A stretch of DNA of 64,000 nucleotides. It comes from Massariosphaeria phaeospora. Taxonomy: Eukaryota > Ascomycota > Dothideomycetes > Pleosporales. The stretch is from positions 806,001 to 870,000 of the forward strand of contig JAADJZ010000013.1 of NCBI GenBank assembly GCA_011032825.1. Reading direction: 5' to 3'. The notes under the pieces are model-generated. The model saw only the letters and a program-made list of their open reading frames with translations. It did not search any database and was not told the DNA's origin. Below are positions 9,413 to 21,203 of the stretch, in pieces. The first letter of the stretch is position 1; every line of letters begins with the position of its first letter. Both the position numbers and the translations under genes were made by a program.

Positions 9413-12400
9413 TTAGTCTGGAGTGAGATCAATGACCTCTGCGTCCTCGATTTCCGCAGCCTTCCTCTTCGTCGCAAAGCTAGGCGTTCTGGCACCGGAA
9501 GCCACCGATGTAAGAGCTCCTGGATTCCCTGATCTAGAATTTGCGGACGTGCCTTGCAGCGTAGACGGTGATACTGGTCGTACAGCCTGTGGGTGTGGGT
9601 GGGCGATAGTTCTTTGGGCAGCGGGCCGAAGCCCTGCTTCCAACAATGGCTTTCGCGCTCGTCCGTCTTGTATCTGTACCACTAGTCGAGGCGCAGCGGG
9701 CGCAGTGACTTGCGTCATCCCTACAATCTCTTCGTACTTCTCCGCCAACAGCGTTCTCAGCACCGTCTCATCAAACGACTGCTTGAGATTCTGCTCAGCC
9801 CAAGCTTTCCGTTCCTTCCAGTCCCCGACGGCCTTCTCGTACGATGCTCGAGTCTTCTTGATAATCATAGTGTACGGTGCGGTATTGCACGCAAACTCAT
9901 ACGTGACATCAGCTCTTGCATCGGAAAGCTCGCCCTGCAAGTGGCTCCTTCGGTTTGGAGCCATCTTGAACTCTACAGTCAGTTGGTGGGGGTTTTGCAT
10001 GAAGAAATTAAGCAGGGCGCAATCACCACAGGAACACTTGACCTTGTTCGCCGTCCAATCCTGGGGCGGGGGCGGCAAGAAGTCTACATATTTGAGGATG
10101 AAAACAGCGAGAATCGTTTGAAAGAGCGTGCGATAGAAAGACTCGGAGTACGGTATCGACCACTTAGGCATGAGCTGCGCGATCCCCGCTAGGCAAGTGA
10201 CCCAGGTTGGGGCCATGTCAGAAGGATGTGCCATCGGTGCGTCCTCCCTGAAAGCGAGTAGAAAATCTTGCACCTCTTGTACGAACCCCATCGTGTGGCA
10301 TCTGTCTAAGAAGAGTGTGATTTCTTCGCCCTTGATTGGGGGCAGGCGGAATTTAGGAGTCCGGTAGAGACCAGTTTGTGCTTTGTTGGGCGAGTCCTGG
10401 AACGTTCCCCATTTTCCTATGTTAAGAGACTTGATTGCAACCGGAAGTAGTGATGCAAAGATAGGGGCTAAGAATCCTTGCACTTCCGGCGTAGTATATA
10501 GTTTATTCATGAAGGCGATCAGAAATGGCGTCTTGCTTTTATGACGCCGAACGACCGGCAGAATTCTAGCAAGTTTTAGCTTAGACTCCAGACGGAAAAG
10601 GGGGGATATGTACCGTTGCTCCAGAGCGTCTATCCATGTAGAACCATACACCCCGCAGAGTAGCAATAGAATAGGCACATCGTCGTCAAACAGCTCCTGG
10701 TAGGAGTGTAGGGCATGGTCTAGTTTCCTCGTGACCCACGCGCTCACACCCGACTGTTCTCCACGCTCTACACTCCTCTTAGTTATTTCACCGCCAAGGA
10801 CTTCTGCCAACGCGCTATGCACAGATGACAGACGTTTGTCCTGGGAGATGTATATTTCGAGGCTGTGGTTTCATCAGTACCGTCTTGTTACCACATAATA
10901 GTGATAGCATACCTTGCTTCAAAATCGGAGAGTCTGAGCTGATCACTCACCATCGCATCGCCAATCAACCTAAGGGTCTTGTTATCGATATGCGAGAAGG
11001 CCCTCAGTGCACGGATGCACAAAACCGAGTCGGCGAGTTGTAATGTCCCCTGTACAACATTGGCTAGAAGCGAATTATCGAACAGGTTCCAAGAGATACC
11101 AGTCTCAATTGATCGCAAATTATAGTTGACGATATGCGTGCACAAATAACGAACACATCTTTCGTAGAGGGTTCGCTCTGTTGTCTGAGGCGGAGCCTGC
11201 ATTAGCTTCTTGACGAAGTAGTCAAGCATCAGGTCGGCATTATCTGGGGTGTTGTTTTGACTCGATGGTTTGATAGAGTTGAGGGCGAAGAAATTTGGTA
11301 GAACAACCAGGGGAACTATGACAATGCCCTGAGACAGAAGTTAGCGCGATAGGTGCACAAAGTCGGGATTTGAGATACCGCAGATCGATACCAATGCGTA
11401 GCTGACGCGCCAGCATTTCCTGTGTATCCTTCATAGTCTTCTTCGTCAGGTTCTTCATCCTTGAAAGGGTTTTCTTGAATAATATCAGTTTCCAGAATCT
11501 CGCGATTGACCACGATCTTCTGTCCATCTTGATCATAGACAGCAGTCAGGGAAAACTTGTCTTCATAAACATCCCATAGGAAAGGGTGTCCACTTTCTCC
11601 GGCAGGTTCAATCTCGTCTTCCTCTACCGTGTCTTCCTCGTCCGTGTCTTCCTCGGGATTCCAGCGACCACGTCGACCATAGGATCCGTCATCGTCATCG
11701 TGGTCTTCTTCAGCTGATCCTAATTGCATGCGTTGAACAGAAACAAGGTAGAGAAACATGCCCGTCTCGGCACATGCCTTCTTCAGGGCCGCGGCTTTGC
11801 GGAGATCTGCTCCTTTGAGCAAAGGAAGCTTCATACTGGCCTCCGTATATTGATGTTCCAACATTTAGACCAAGACTTTGCTTTCGGCTGCATTCCGCTG
11901 TAACTGATATTTCCAAGCGCGCAGAATCTGCTCAAACTCCGTAGTAACTAGCGTTAAGATAGGCAATGACCCGCTAGAACAATCGCGAACAAGATTGTAT
12001 GTAAGGACCCAGCGATATCCTGATTCGATCGGTAACACCTACTCATTGTTAACGCTCCTTCAACCGTCGTGATATGGTGATGCACTGACCTCGTGATGCA
12101 CGTCGGAATACCTAAACAAAAGGTCAGTAAATATTGCTCATACATGAAAGGGCCACTTCACTTACCACCACAGGATTGAGCTGACACGACTTGATGTTTG
12201 AAGCACGGTTGAACGCCCGTGATGCTGTAGCCTGACATCCCCACCGGTATGAGGGCAAGGTAAACAAACCACGAGAGTTCCGAACATGCCCGGCACCTTC
12301 TCAGTGCTATAAAAATTAGCTGGGCCCGAAAGACTTCTGCTCCTGCAACATACTCTCGATGTGGTTTGAACATAGCCCCTTTCTCATACAATAGCATCTT

Positions 12401-12880
12401 GTAAAGCTCGACATGAAAACCTGGCTGTGCTGGATCGACGCTGATCTTTTCGGCGATGTTTTTCGCGATGGCATCCAGACTCTTTTGCCAGGATGGATTG
12501 TTAATCTCAAGTTCCCGTGCATCCAGTTCCCACGATTGTCGCACTGACCGGTCGATAATCGTTTCGCTACCTTTCCCAAAGGGCGCCTGGTGCCCAGAGT
12601 GAATTATATACTGAGTATCTTCTTCAGTTAGAGGCAGAGATATTGGTCCGTAGCCTCCTATATGGATAAGAGGATCGCAAAATTCTGGAATGCTAGCAAT
12701 GCCTAAGACTTCTCCCTGCTCCTCGACGATGTTTGATAATGCTTGGTCCAGCCGTTCGCGCACTTTACATCCCAGCAGTTCGGCATCGTTGGCTGGTATG
12801 TCAGGTCGAATGCTAGTCGGTCCAGGTTCAGGCTCACTGCCCAGATCGAAGGTTTGAGGCATAGCTATAGAGGCTGCCAT
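9413..12880 (-). pseudogene. 2OG-Fe(II) oxygenase-family gene, six exons, one internal stop
   Basis: Exons: 12880-12354, 12306-12166, 12111-12090, 12038-11379, 11328-10913 and 10862-9413. They total exactly 1,072 codons and stay in one frame, broken only by a TAA at 11867-11865 (codon 288). The N-terminal part is a prolyl-hydroxylase-like domain: GHQAPFGKGSETIIDRSVRQ, FKPHRDTEKVPGMFGTLVVCLP (iron ligands H and D), then WYSDVHHEVLPIESGYRWVLTYNL (second His). The middle has ALKKACAETGMFLYLVSV, an acidic run, and HWYRSAGIVIVP. The C-terminus is helical and ends KRKAAEIEDAEVIDLTPD, possibly nuclear. The stop lies just before MLEHQYTEAS, where I expect Tyr in this family. The 22-nt third exon is unusually small. 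Substrate unknown. It may be a recent pseudogene, an assembly error or stop readthrough. Confidence 0.6.
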
Positions 12881-13808
12881 TGAATATATAGAAGTAGAGG
12901 TCGTCGTGTGGTGACACCGAAATCAGCGGAAGTGATGAGAAAGTGCGGAACTGGTTGGACGAAATTCGAAGACGCGATCATCTGCGCAGGGGTTCACGCT
13001 CTCACGCTCTGTCGCGTCATTTCCTACGCTAAAACCCCTTCACCCTAGCGTTTCCGATCACGAACTGTTCTCAAGCTTTGCTTCGAAGAAGAGCGAGGTC
13101 GTCAAGGCCAAGTATCCTACACATTTTCACGCGTTATGAGTCTCTAGTACTTGTTTATGGATTCGGTGTCGTTCAAGAAAAAAGATTGTACCGCGGAGGC
13201 GGCACACATAGTAAGCCTAGCAATAAGTAGATAAATCGCAAGTCTTGCATCTCGATTGCATAGGAGGAATAGCAGAGCAAGTATTTTCCGTCAATAAATG
13301 ATATCGCGTTGTGCAGTCCTTGGTCGGATGGATGCCGCTCCCGTTACCATATCCGACTTGCGGGGGATAGATCAGTAGTCACAATTTGATCAGATTGAAA
13401 CTGATATCAGTTCGTGGAACGTCATGGCTATCCAATTCCTTGTTAAGAGCGATGGGGAATCGAGGAGGCGAGGAGGCAGAGATGCATTCTAAGTTCGTAC
13501 GTTGGGGGTTAAAGCTAGTCAATTCCGGGACTAGCAGTCCACAGTCTTGGCATTTCCGCCCCGCGGTGGTTCAACCCACACAAATCTTTGACTCACGTCG
13601 ACGAACAACGACGAACCTTCGCTGCCGCCCACATGCCCCGAAACCCCACCGGCATTTGTACCAGCAACCAAACACATACGAATTATCAGCCGAATCGTGT
13701 CCACCAGGAATTCCAACAAGCCTGACGCTCCGACCGAAATAGGACCCCGCCTCGCGACAAGCGACTGTACCCTCCACCCACACGAACGGTAGTAAAAGAG
13801 CCGCCACC
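12881..13808. promoter_or_regulatory. Intergenic region and eIF2-alpha upstream region
   Basis: About 0.9 kb holding the divergent promoters of the oxygenase-family gene and eIF2-alpha. I see no convincing ORF. The sequence just before the eIF2-alpha start reads GCCGCCACCATG, a strong initiation context. Confidence 0.45.
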
Positions 13809-14896
13809 ATGTCTCTCACAAACTGTCGGTTCTACGAGGAGAAGTACCCGGAGGTCGAGAGCTTCGTCATGGTGAACGTCAAGCAGATAGCTGAGATGGG
13901 TGCATACGTCAAGCTGCTGGAATATGGTGCTTCACCTCGGAAACATAATGCCCTCCCGCCTCTCTTACTGATGGACCGCAGACAACATCGACGGCATGAT
14001 TCTCCTCTCCGAGCTCTCCCGACGACGTATCAGAAGTATCCAAAAGCTTATCCGCGTCGGCCGCAACGAAGTCGTAGTCGTGCTCCGTGTGGACAAGGAC
14101 AAGGGCTACATCGATCTGTCGAAGCGTCGAGTGTCGCCTGAGGATATCGTCAAGTGCGAGGAAAGGTACAATAAGTCGAAGATGGTGCACTCGATCATGC
14201 GCCACGTGGCCGAGAGGACCGACACGGCCATCGAAACGCTGTACCAGAACATCGGCTGGCCGCTCAACAAGAAGTACGGACATTCGATTGATGCATTCAA
14301 GCTCTCGATCACGAATCCGGACGTCTGGAACGATGTTACGTTCCCGAACGATGTGGTCAAGGAGGAGCTACAGTCTTATATTGCGAAGAGGTTGACACCG
14401 CAGCCCACAAAGGTGCGGTCGGACATTGAAGGTATGTAATACTTGCGGATGGAAGAACATGCGCTGATGACAATAGTAACCTGCTTCGGCTATGAGGGCA
14501 TCGACGCCGTCAAGACCGCTCTGCGACGAGCAGAAGCCAAAAACACAGCAGAAACCCAAGTCAAAGTGAAGCTCGTCTCGCCGCCACTATACGGTAAGCA
14601 TATCCTCTGCCTTGTATACCAATGTGACTATAACCGTCACAGTCCTCACCTCGCAATGCTTGGACAAGAACCATGGCATCACCACCCTCGAACAGTCCAT
14701 CAAAGACATCGAAGAGAGCATCACAGCAGCCGGCGGCAGCTGCGTCGTAAAGATGGCGCCCAAGGCTGTCACCGAAAACGACGACGCGGAGTTAGCAGCC
14801 CTCATGGAGAAGCGGGAGCGCGAGAATCAAGAAGTCAGTGGTGACGAGGACGAGAGCACCAGCGATGAAGGTGGCGTAGTAGAGGCCGATACTTAG
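13809..14896 (+). CDS. SUI2: Translation initiation factor eIF2 alpha subunit
   Basis: Four exons: 13809-13926, 13982-14431, 14477-14593 and 14643-14896. The N-terminal S1 domain has [20 protein letters not shown] and [20 protein letters not shown], with the regulatory serine at codon 52 (Ser51 without Met), the target of Gcn2-type kinases. Next are [13 protein letters not shown], the helical domain ([31 protein letters not shown]) and the alpha/beta domain ([19 protein letters not shown]). The acidic tail ([12 protein letters not shown]) is a typical CK2-type region. The protein joins eIF2 beta and gamma to deliver initiator tRNA. The first intron interrupts the S1 domain just before the phosphorylation loop. 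Confidence 0.97.
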
Positions 14897-15420
14897 AGGA
14901 GTCTGCATTACGTTTAGAACCGGGGCGTCCCAAAAGGGTAGACGTACGGCGTTCGGTAGGTGGTCCTGTGTGTGGCAATTATGCACATACAAAAGCGGCC
15001 TGGGGAGCATGCGCCGACCTGCAGGTTTGGCTTGGATGTATGGTATAGCATATCCTCGGAAAGAATTATTTGACACTGCCATTACTGTGCCACGACCAAC
15101 AGCCATGTTGGAGTGTTGTCCGTTGTCTGCCCAGATGAGTAGTGCGCATGCAGGTAATGGGAGCTTGGGCCAGCCGCCGGGGGTCGAGTGACGATGGCGG
15201 CCAAGCGGTTTGGCGGCGGCACGACCAAGTTTCGCGCCGGCGTGGGCCAACCTCGCCGTCCAGCTGCTCCCAGTCTCTGTTGATATCCAGGTCGCCCGAT
15301 TCGACTTGTATTCCGCCCACATCCATAATCAGGAGACATTGCTGCCCTGTCCGATCCACCACCGCGCCGTTGAAGCGTCCGTACACACCGTGTGGAGCTC
15401 TATCCAGCTCCGGCACAACA
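14897..15420. other. Intergenic region between eIF2-alpha and the TRP channel
   Basis: About 0.5 kb in tandem between two plus-strand genes. It must hold the eIF2-alpha terminator and the channel promoter. No separate gene is visible. Confidence 0.4.
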
Positions 15421-17515
15421 ATGGTACGATGGAGCTCGCTCTTCAATGCCGACGGCCACGATAGACGGCACCGGGTGCAGGACGAGTTCCGCTCGCGTGA
15501 GAAATCCCCTCATGCTCTCTTGAGAAGACGTGGCCGCTAACTGGCCTGCGAAGTGTTACCCACCCGCCGCGATCAGCTGCCGGCGCCGCCCATGTGAGTA
15601 CACTCCAACGTCCCCTGCACGAACACGCCGCTCACAAGCTCTAGCTCGGCCAAAGAAGTCACCATCGTCGCACTCCGCCTCAAACACCAGATCGAGCAAG
15701 TAGTTCCGTGTGAACTGGAGGAAGAAAGGATCACCAAGCCGCACAGTCCAATCCTCACAGATGCCGTCGTGGAAACAGCGAGGCAGGCCGGCGGCGAAGA
15801 GCACAAGGCCTGCGTTGTGTATTGCCTGCTGGTTGTCAAGAAGTGGTTCAAGAGACAGGCCCTGTGCGAGCTGTGGGATGCCGACCTGCATGAAGTGCGC
15901 GCTGTGGCGGCCGAGATGATGGCCAAGCGCATCATCGAGGGAGAGGAAGACCAGAACTACCTGCTTGGCGAGGTCCTGCTGAAGCGCTACTCTATCCTCG
16001 TCAATGGAGAGCCCTCGGTGCCGGCCAATGCTATTGAGCGAGCCGTCGACCTGCACGCATTGACCGTCATCGGGTCTTCCGGCTACCAGAAGTGCATCTC
16101 ATACCTCTGGCGCGGCTGGTTGGTCCAGGACGACGACGACCCCTCCCGCTTTGTCGACTATGGGAACAAGACCAACACCGACTACTGGTCGCATCTGGAT
16201 CCTGACCGCATGCGCGTTCCGCAATACCAAAATGCCGTTCAAGTGGCCATGTCCGTCATCTACTTGGGCTTGTACACGGGCGCCATAAACACTATCAACC
16301 CACTAGGAGACCTCGATGTCGTGGAAGCAATGCTCTACGTCTTCACCGTCGGGTTTGTCTGTGACGAGATCAGCAAATTCTGGAAGGTTGGGCGCTACTA
16401 TATCGGATTCTGGAACGTATTCAACTCGACACTTTATGCTATGCTTGCTACCTCGTTCATCCTCCGCATGACTGCACTTGGGAATGCGGTTGACTCCGAG
16501 GGCAGAGCCAAGTTCAACACACTCAGCTACAATTTCCTAGCATTCACAGCTCCCATGTTCTGGATGCGATTGCTGCTTTATCTCGACACATTCCGCTTCT
16601 TCGGGGCAATGCTGGTAGTCCTGAAAGTCATGATGCGCGAATCACTCATCTTCTTCGCCCTGTTGGTTGTCGTATTGATAGGTTTTCTGCAAGCTTTCGT
16701 CGGCATGGATCTCACCGACAACTCTCTGCAGCACTCCGACTTCGTCATCAAAGCTATGCTGAACGCCATCATGCAGAGCCCAGAATTCGAGGGCTTTGAA
16801 AACTACGCCGTACGTATATCCATATCAGCGATATCGAATCACTCAGCTAACTATGTCAAAGCCACCTTTTGGTCTAATTCTCTACTACATCTTCACCTTC
16901 GTAGTCATGGTCATCCTCCTCAACATCCTCATCGCCCTCTACAACTCGGCCTACGAGGACATCACCGAGAACGCCATCGACGAATACATGGCGCTCTTCT
17001 CGCAAAAAACCATGCAGTTCGTGCGCGCGCCCGACGAAAACGTCTTCATCGCGCCCTTCAACCTCCTCGAGATGTTCTTCCTGATCCTGCCCTTCGAGTG
17101 GTGGATGCCGCAGGCGCGCTACGACCGCCTCAACGACATCGTCATGGGCGTCATCTACTCACCTTTACTTGTCATCACCGCCTTCCTCGAGACCCGCGAG
17201 GCCCACAAGGTCAAGTCGAACCGGCGCCGCGGCGAAGAGGACGACGACGTGGTGCAGGAGTGGGAGCAGGTGCTCACTGAGTGCGACTTCGAGGCCGATG
17301 GCTGGGACAAGAAGGTCCAGCAGTCGAAGCCGAATGTCGAGTTTGATACCGCGGTGCTGGAGGTCAGGAAGTTGCAGGGTGAGGTGGGTGAGTTGAAGGA
17401 GTTGTTGTTGGAGATGCGGGAGAGGGGTGGGTGGGGGAGCGAGACGTTGAAGGAGAGTAAGCTTGGCGAGGATACGTTGGGGGAGAGTAGTGATAGTGTT
17501 GGGCGCGAGGAGTAA
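15421..17515 (+). CDS. YVC1: Vacuolar TRP-type cation channel, YVC1-like
   Basis: Proposed exons: 15421-15496, 15554-15593, 15645-16809 and 16862-17515 (645 codons; an alternative acceptor at 15639 adds two). The cytoplasmic N-terminus has LRLKHQIEQVVP, then CVVYCLLVVKKWFKRQALCE and LWDADLHEVRAVAAE, typical of fungal YVC1. Six membrane spans follow (AMSVIYLGLYTGAI to PFGLILYYIFTFVVMVILLN), with the pore loop near LQHSDFVIKAMLNAIMQSPEF. After the last span an acidic patch (RRRGEEDDDVV) corresponds in place to the calcium-sensing Asp run of the yeast channel, and a coiled coil ends the protein. It would release vacuolar calcium under osmotic stress. The extreme N-terminus, with its first two small exons, is inferred from splice phase and is the weakest part. 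Confidence 0.88.
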
Positions 17516-17699
17516 TGCCGCGGGCTGTTGCATGTCTGTGTTTGGGACTGTTGTTGAGGTGGTAGATTATAGGCCATACTAGAACATGGATGTTGGCACT
17601 CTGGTTAATTTTAATGTCTGTTATCGATTTGTTGTATACATGCGTACTCGACTTTTTTCTCAATGGGGCATGTCTATGTCGCCGATTTGATTTGATTTG

Positions 17700-18121
17700 A
17701 TTTGACTTGGTTCTGAATCTGCCTGCTACCCATCTAGCTCCTCTCCACTTGATACCACTCACTCTACTGCTATCATGAAGCGCCCCTACTCTGCACTACT
17801 GGCCAATCTCAATCCTAATCTAGTCTCCATGTCCATCCAGTTTCAGTTTAGTCTCAGTCTCAGTCTCAACCACAGTCTCAACCACAGTATCAATCTAGTC
17901 TCAATCCCAATCCCAATCTCATTTCTCCATCTCAACACACGCCCGCCAAACCGTGCACGCATGCAAACATGCAAAAACGGCATCTAACCCGCTACCCAGA
18001 AAATCCCCTCCATCGAGAAAGAAATATACTGCGAGTCTTGCGTCCGCCAGATAGCCTAACCAAACCAAACCAATCAACCACTGACCACTGCTCAGCGCAA
18101 CTCAACTCAACTCAACTCAAC
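17700..18121. repeat. Low-complexity short tandem repeats
   Basis: The 3' flanks of two convergent genes carry short-period repeats: TTTGA units near 17690-17705, TCTCAAYC-type units at about 17845-17930, and ACTCA units near 18098-18120. They look like slippage-grown DNA with no coding sense. Confidence 0.5.
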
Positions 18122-20685
18122 TTAGCGCCGGTCACCAGCACCAGCACCGAACGACTCGCCCTGCGCTGCCGAATACCCATAGCGGTACCGCGTGTCGTAA
18201 CCTTGGCGCGTGTAGTCGTAAGCGTAGTCGTAGTTGTAATCGGCGTGCTTGGCATAGGCGGGTGTTTGCTGGCTCGGCGCATCGACGAGAGGGGCAGGAG
18301 CAGGAGCAGGAGGGGGAGGAGGCGGAGGCGGAGGCGGACAGTGAGGGTACTGCTGAGACCTCGACGCAGACCCATACACAAATTTCTCAGCGCCATATCG
18401 GCGCGATGTGTACTGCGGCGGTGCATGTTGAGGCTGAGATTGTGGGCGCGGGAATCGCGGTCCGGATGGTGGAGTGGGATGGGCGGTGGAGCGAGGCGTG
18501 GAAGCTCGTTTGTGGGACTCTGGAGGAGGTGTATTTGTTGTCGCCGTTCCCATTGCCATCGTGGCCTTTGTCACAACCCGCTTTGCGCACCGCACCCTGC
18601 CCTCATCATCAACAGGCGTTCGCGCACGCTTGGGAATGCGGTATCCGTTTAGCGCGACGGCGAGAGTGAGGGGCTGGTTCTGGGTCTGCCTCTGCTGGTT
18701 CTGCTGGTTCTGCTGTTGCTCGCGCAGTTCGACATGGGCGTGAGCGTGTGTGGCTTGCACCTCCACCTCCACATCCACATCCACAGCTGCTTCCTTCTGC
18801 TTTTTGATCCCCACCTCTTTCTGCCTCCTGACCACTCTCTTCGCTTCCGCCCTCTGCACACCCTTCTCCAGCGCCCGGCCCACTAACGCTTGGATCGATA
18901 TGAAGGGTAGCATCAGCACTGAGCGTAGCGGGAGTTGCAAGTTCAACTTCACGTCCTCGTTGTCGACGTCGATTTCGATGCGCGAGACAGCGACGTGGGC
19001 ACCGGCACCGGCACTCGCACTGGCACTCGCACCAGCACCAGCACCAGCACCAGCACCCTCGCCTTTCCCGTCGTCGTCGCGGTCGTCGTTGATATTCCCC
19101 TGCACCTCCACACCACTCCACCCCCTCTCCACCCACTCCGCCAACCCCACACGGTCCAAATTCCGCCCTCCAAACCCCTTCAGCGGAACCCGCAGCGCGC
19201 GCAGCAGCGCCTGCATGTGCAGGACATTGAGGTCCAGCCGCGGCGTGAACAGGTCGCGGTTGTGGAGGTACCAGGACAGACACTGCGTGAGGCCGCGCGC
19301 GTCGAGGCCTGTGGGCAGCGACTTTACGCCGCGGAGCAGGTCGGCGAAGGTCGGGAGTGTGAGGCCGGGATGCGAGAGGGGGGACTTGGTGGACTTGGAC
19401 TTGGACTGGGGCTTGGATTTAGATTTGGAGTTGGAGTTGGAGGGGAGCAGGTGGTCGGTGTAGAGATCGCGGGTGGGTTTCGGTTTGTGGGGGAGAGGGG
19501 GGAGGAGGAGGAGGTTGGCCGTGGGAGTCGGAGGCGCGGTGCGGAAGGGGGACTGAAAACGCGATGTCAGATTGGTGTTAGAGAGACAAGGGGGCGGAGG
19601 AAAGAGAACACATACCTGCATATCCAAAAGCACATCGCCGCAAAACCCATTATTCAACAACCTCCTCGCAACACCATCATGCCGTACATGATGCGGGTAG
19701 AACGCCTACAATCGACACCACAAGTCAGCACCACACTCATCACACACACATACCACACCCAGGAATTTAGACTTACACAAATCTCCTTCGCGGTAACCGG
19801 CACGCCAGGCGGAAACAGCGCATACATGCCCACCGCCTCCGCAAACCACACACACCCCTCTGGCACCTCGAAAGTAGCCGCAGCAACAGGGTCCCGCAGC
19901 TTCTTGCGCACGGCAGCCATGTTGAAAGAGCGCGTTTCGTCGGCCCAGGTGCGTTGAAATAGCTGCACGGACTGCAGGGACGTTGAGGCTGTGGACTTGG
20001 GCGTTGGGGGAGCGACGCTATCGTGTCGCATCTGTCGTGGGCGGACTGGCGATGCTGAGAGCGAGGATGGGGCTGGGGTGGGGAGGCTGCTGACGATGCG
20101 TTGGAGGGCGGAGGTCGTGCGGTCGGAGAACTGGAGGTGGAGGACGAGGCGGGTTTGTGTCCAGTGTTCGTCCTTCTCATCCCCTTCTTCTGCTTCTGCC
20201 TCTTGTTGTGTAGGCACGCCCTCATCCGCCGCGCACGCATCACGAGCGAAGTAGTCGACTTGCCACGCGCGCGATCTCTTCTTCTTTGCCAACGCCACAG
20301 CAGCACGTTTCATCGGCGAGACCGACACAGACGTCGACATCGACGCGCTGCCTCTCGCCTTCCGCGGCGTGCTCCCACTTTCCTCTGTGCCTGTCACACT
20401 CCCGTCCTCTCTCTCACCCGCATAGTCTACATCCCTTGTCGCCCTCAACCTCCTCTCTCTAGACCCGACGGCAATCTGGTAATCCTCGTCGAGCTGATCC
20501 CAAACCGTCTGCTGCGCGGGCGCGTCCAGTGCATAATTGTCCTCGTGCTGGTAAACGCCCGTTTTATAGCGCCAGTCGCGCGCGCGCGGGATGTACGACG
20601 AGTGGCGTTGGGGTCGCGCGGCGCGGCGCAGGATGTCGGCGGGGGTGGTGTAGGCTGTAGAGCCTTTGTCGCGGGCGATGGGCAT
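18122..20685 (-). CDS. Unrecognised 809-aa low-complexity protein
   Basis: Exons 20685-19777, 19705-19616 and 19552-18122 give exactly 810 codons. Two blocks look ordered. One, at about residues 270-335, spans the two introns (VPEGCVWFAEAVGMYALFPP, VTAKEICAFYPHHVRHDG, LLNNGFCGDVLLDMQ). The other is at about 405-475 (FADLLRGVKSLPTGLDARGL, TQCLSWYLHNRDLFTPRLDL, LHMQALLRALRVPLKGFGGR). The rest is disordered: Ser/Lys runs, an Ala/Gly-Ser repeat, a Gln-rich stretch, a ten-residue proline run near 755, and a Tyr-rich tail (YNYDYAYDY). The basic stretches (KRAAVALAKKKRSR) could be nuclear signals. I do not recognise a family; the two ordered blocks suggest a conserved fungal regulator of unknown role. 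Confidence 0.7.
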
Positions 20686-21203
20686 CGTGGCGGTGTTCTA
20701 TAGCTGTGGATGTGGTGGAGAGGGCAGATTGGTGAGAGGGTTCTGGTGGAGAGAGGTGAGAGCATGACGCAGGTTGAGGTCACGGGCTCGCTTGCACTGG
20801 TTGCTAGGTGAAGTTGGAACAGACATTTTGGAAGTGAAAGACGGTCGGGTCAAATGCCGGTGTGCAAGAACTCTAGTGAAAGCTGTGCAGACTTGTTCGG
20901 GAAAGAACACAATAAGCTGACCCCGCGTGAAAACAAGACAAGATTAAGCATAAGAGTAAGACAAAGAGCCGAGATGGACAGTAAAGTTGGGAACTGGCTG
21001 TGATTAGAGTTGAACCTCGCCGCCTCCGTGTAGGCTTGCTTTGCCACACAATAGCTTCGACTTCCTAGAAAAATACCACCCAACTAAAGTCTGTATCAAA
21101 TTAATAAGGTGTAATAGCAAAAGGTATTCGTACCGCCCGATGCACTCCGTGGGACCCTGGTATACATTCCCGAAAGCATCCGTCTTCTTAAAGCACTGAA
21201 GAA

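Noticed and set aside
11808..11860. A ~40-nt intron that would remove the in-frame TAA of the oxygenase-family gene
   Set aside because: The GT...AG pair nearby would delete a conserved block and shift the downstream frame.
18750..19957. Long plus-strand ORFs opposite the 809-aa gene
   Set aside because: They are mirror frames of a repetitive GC-rich coding region; the minus-strand model has exact exon phase and splice sites.
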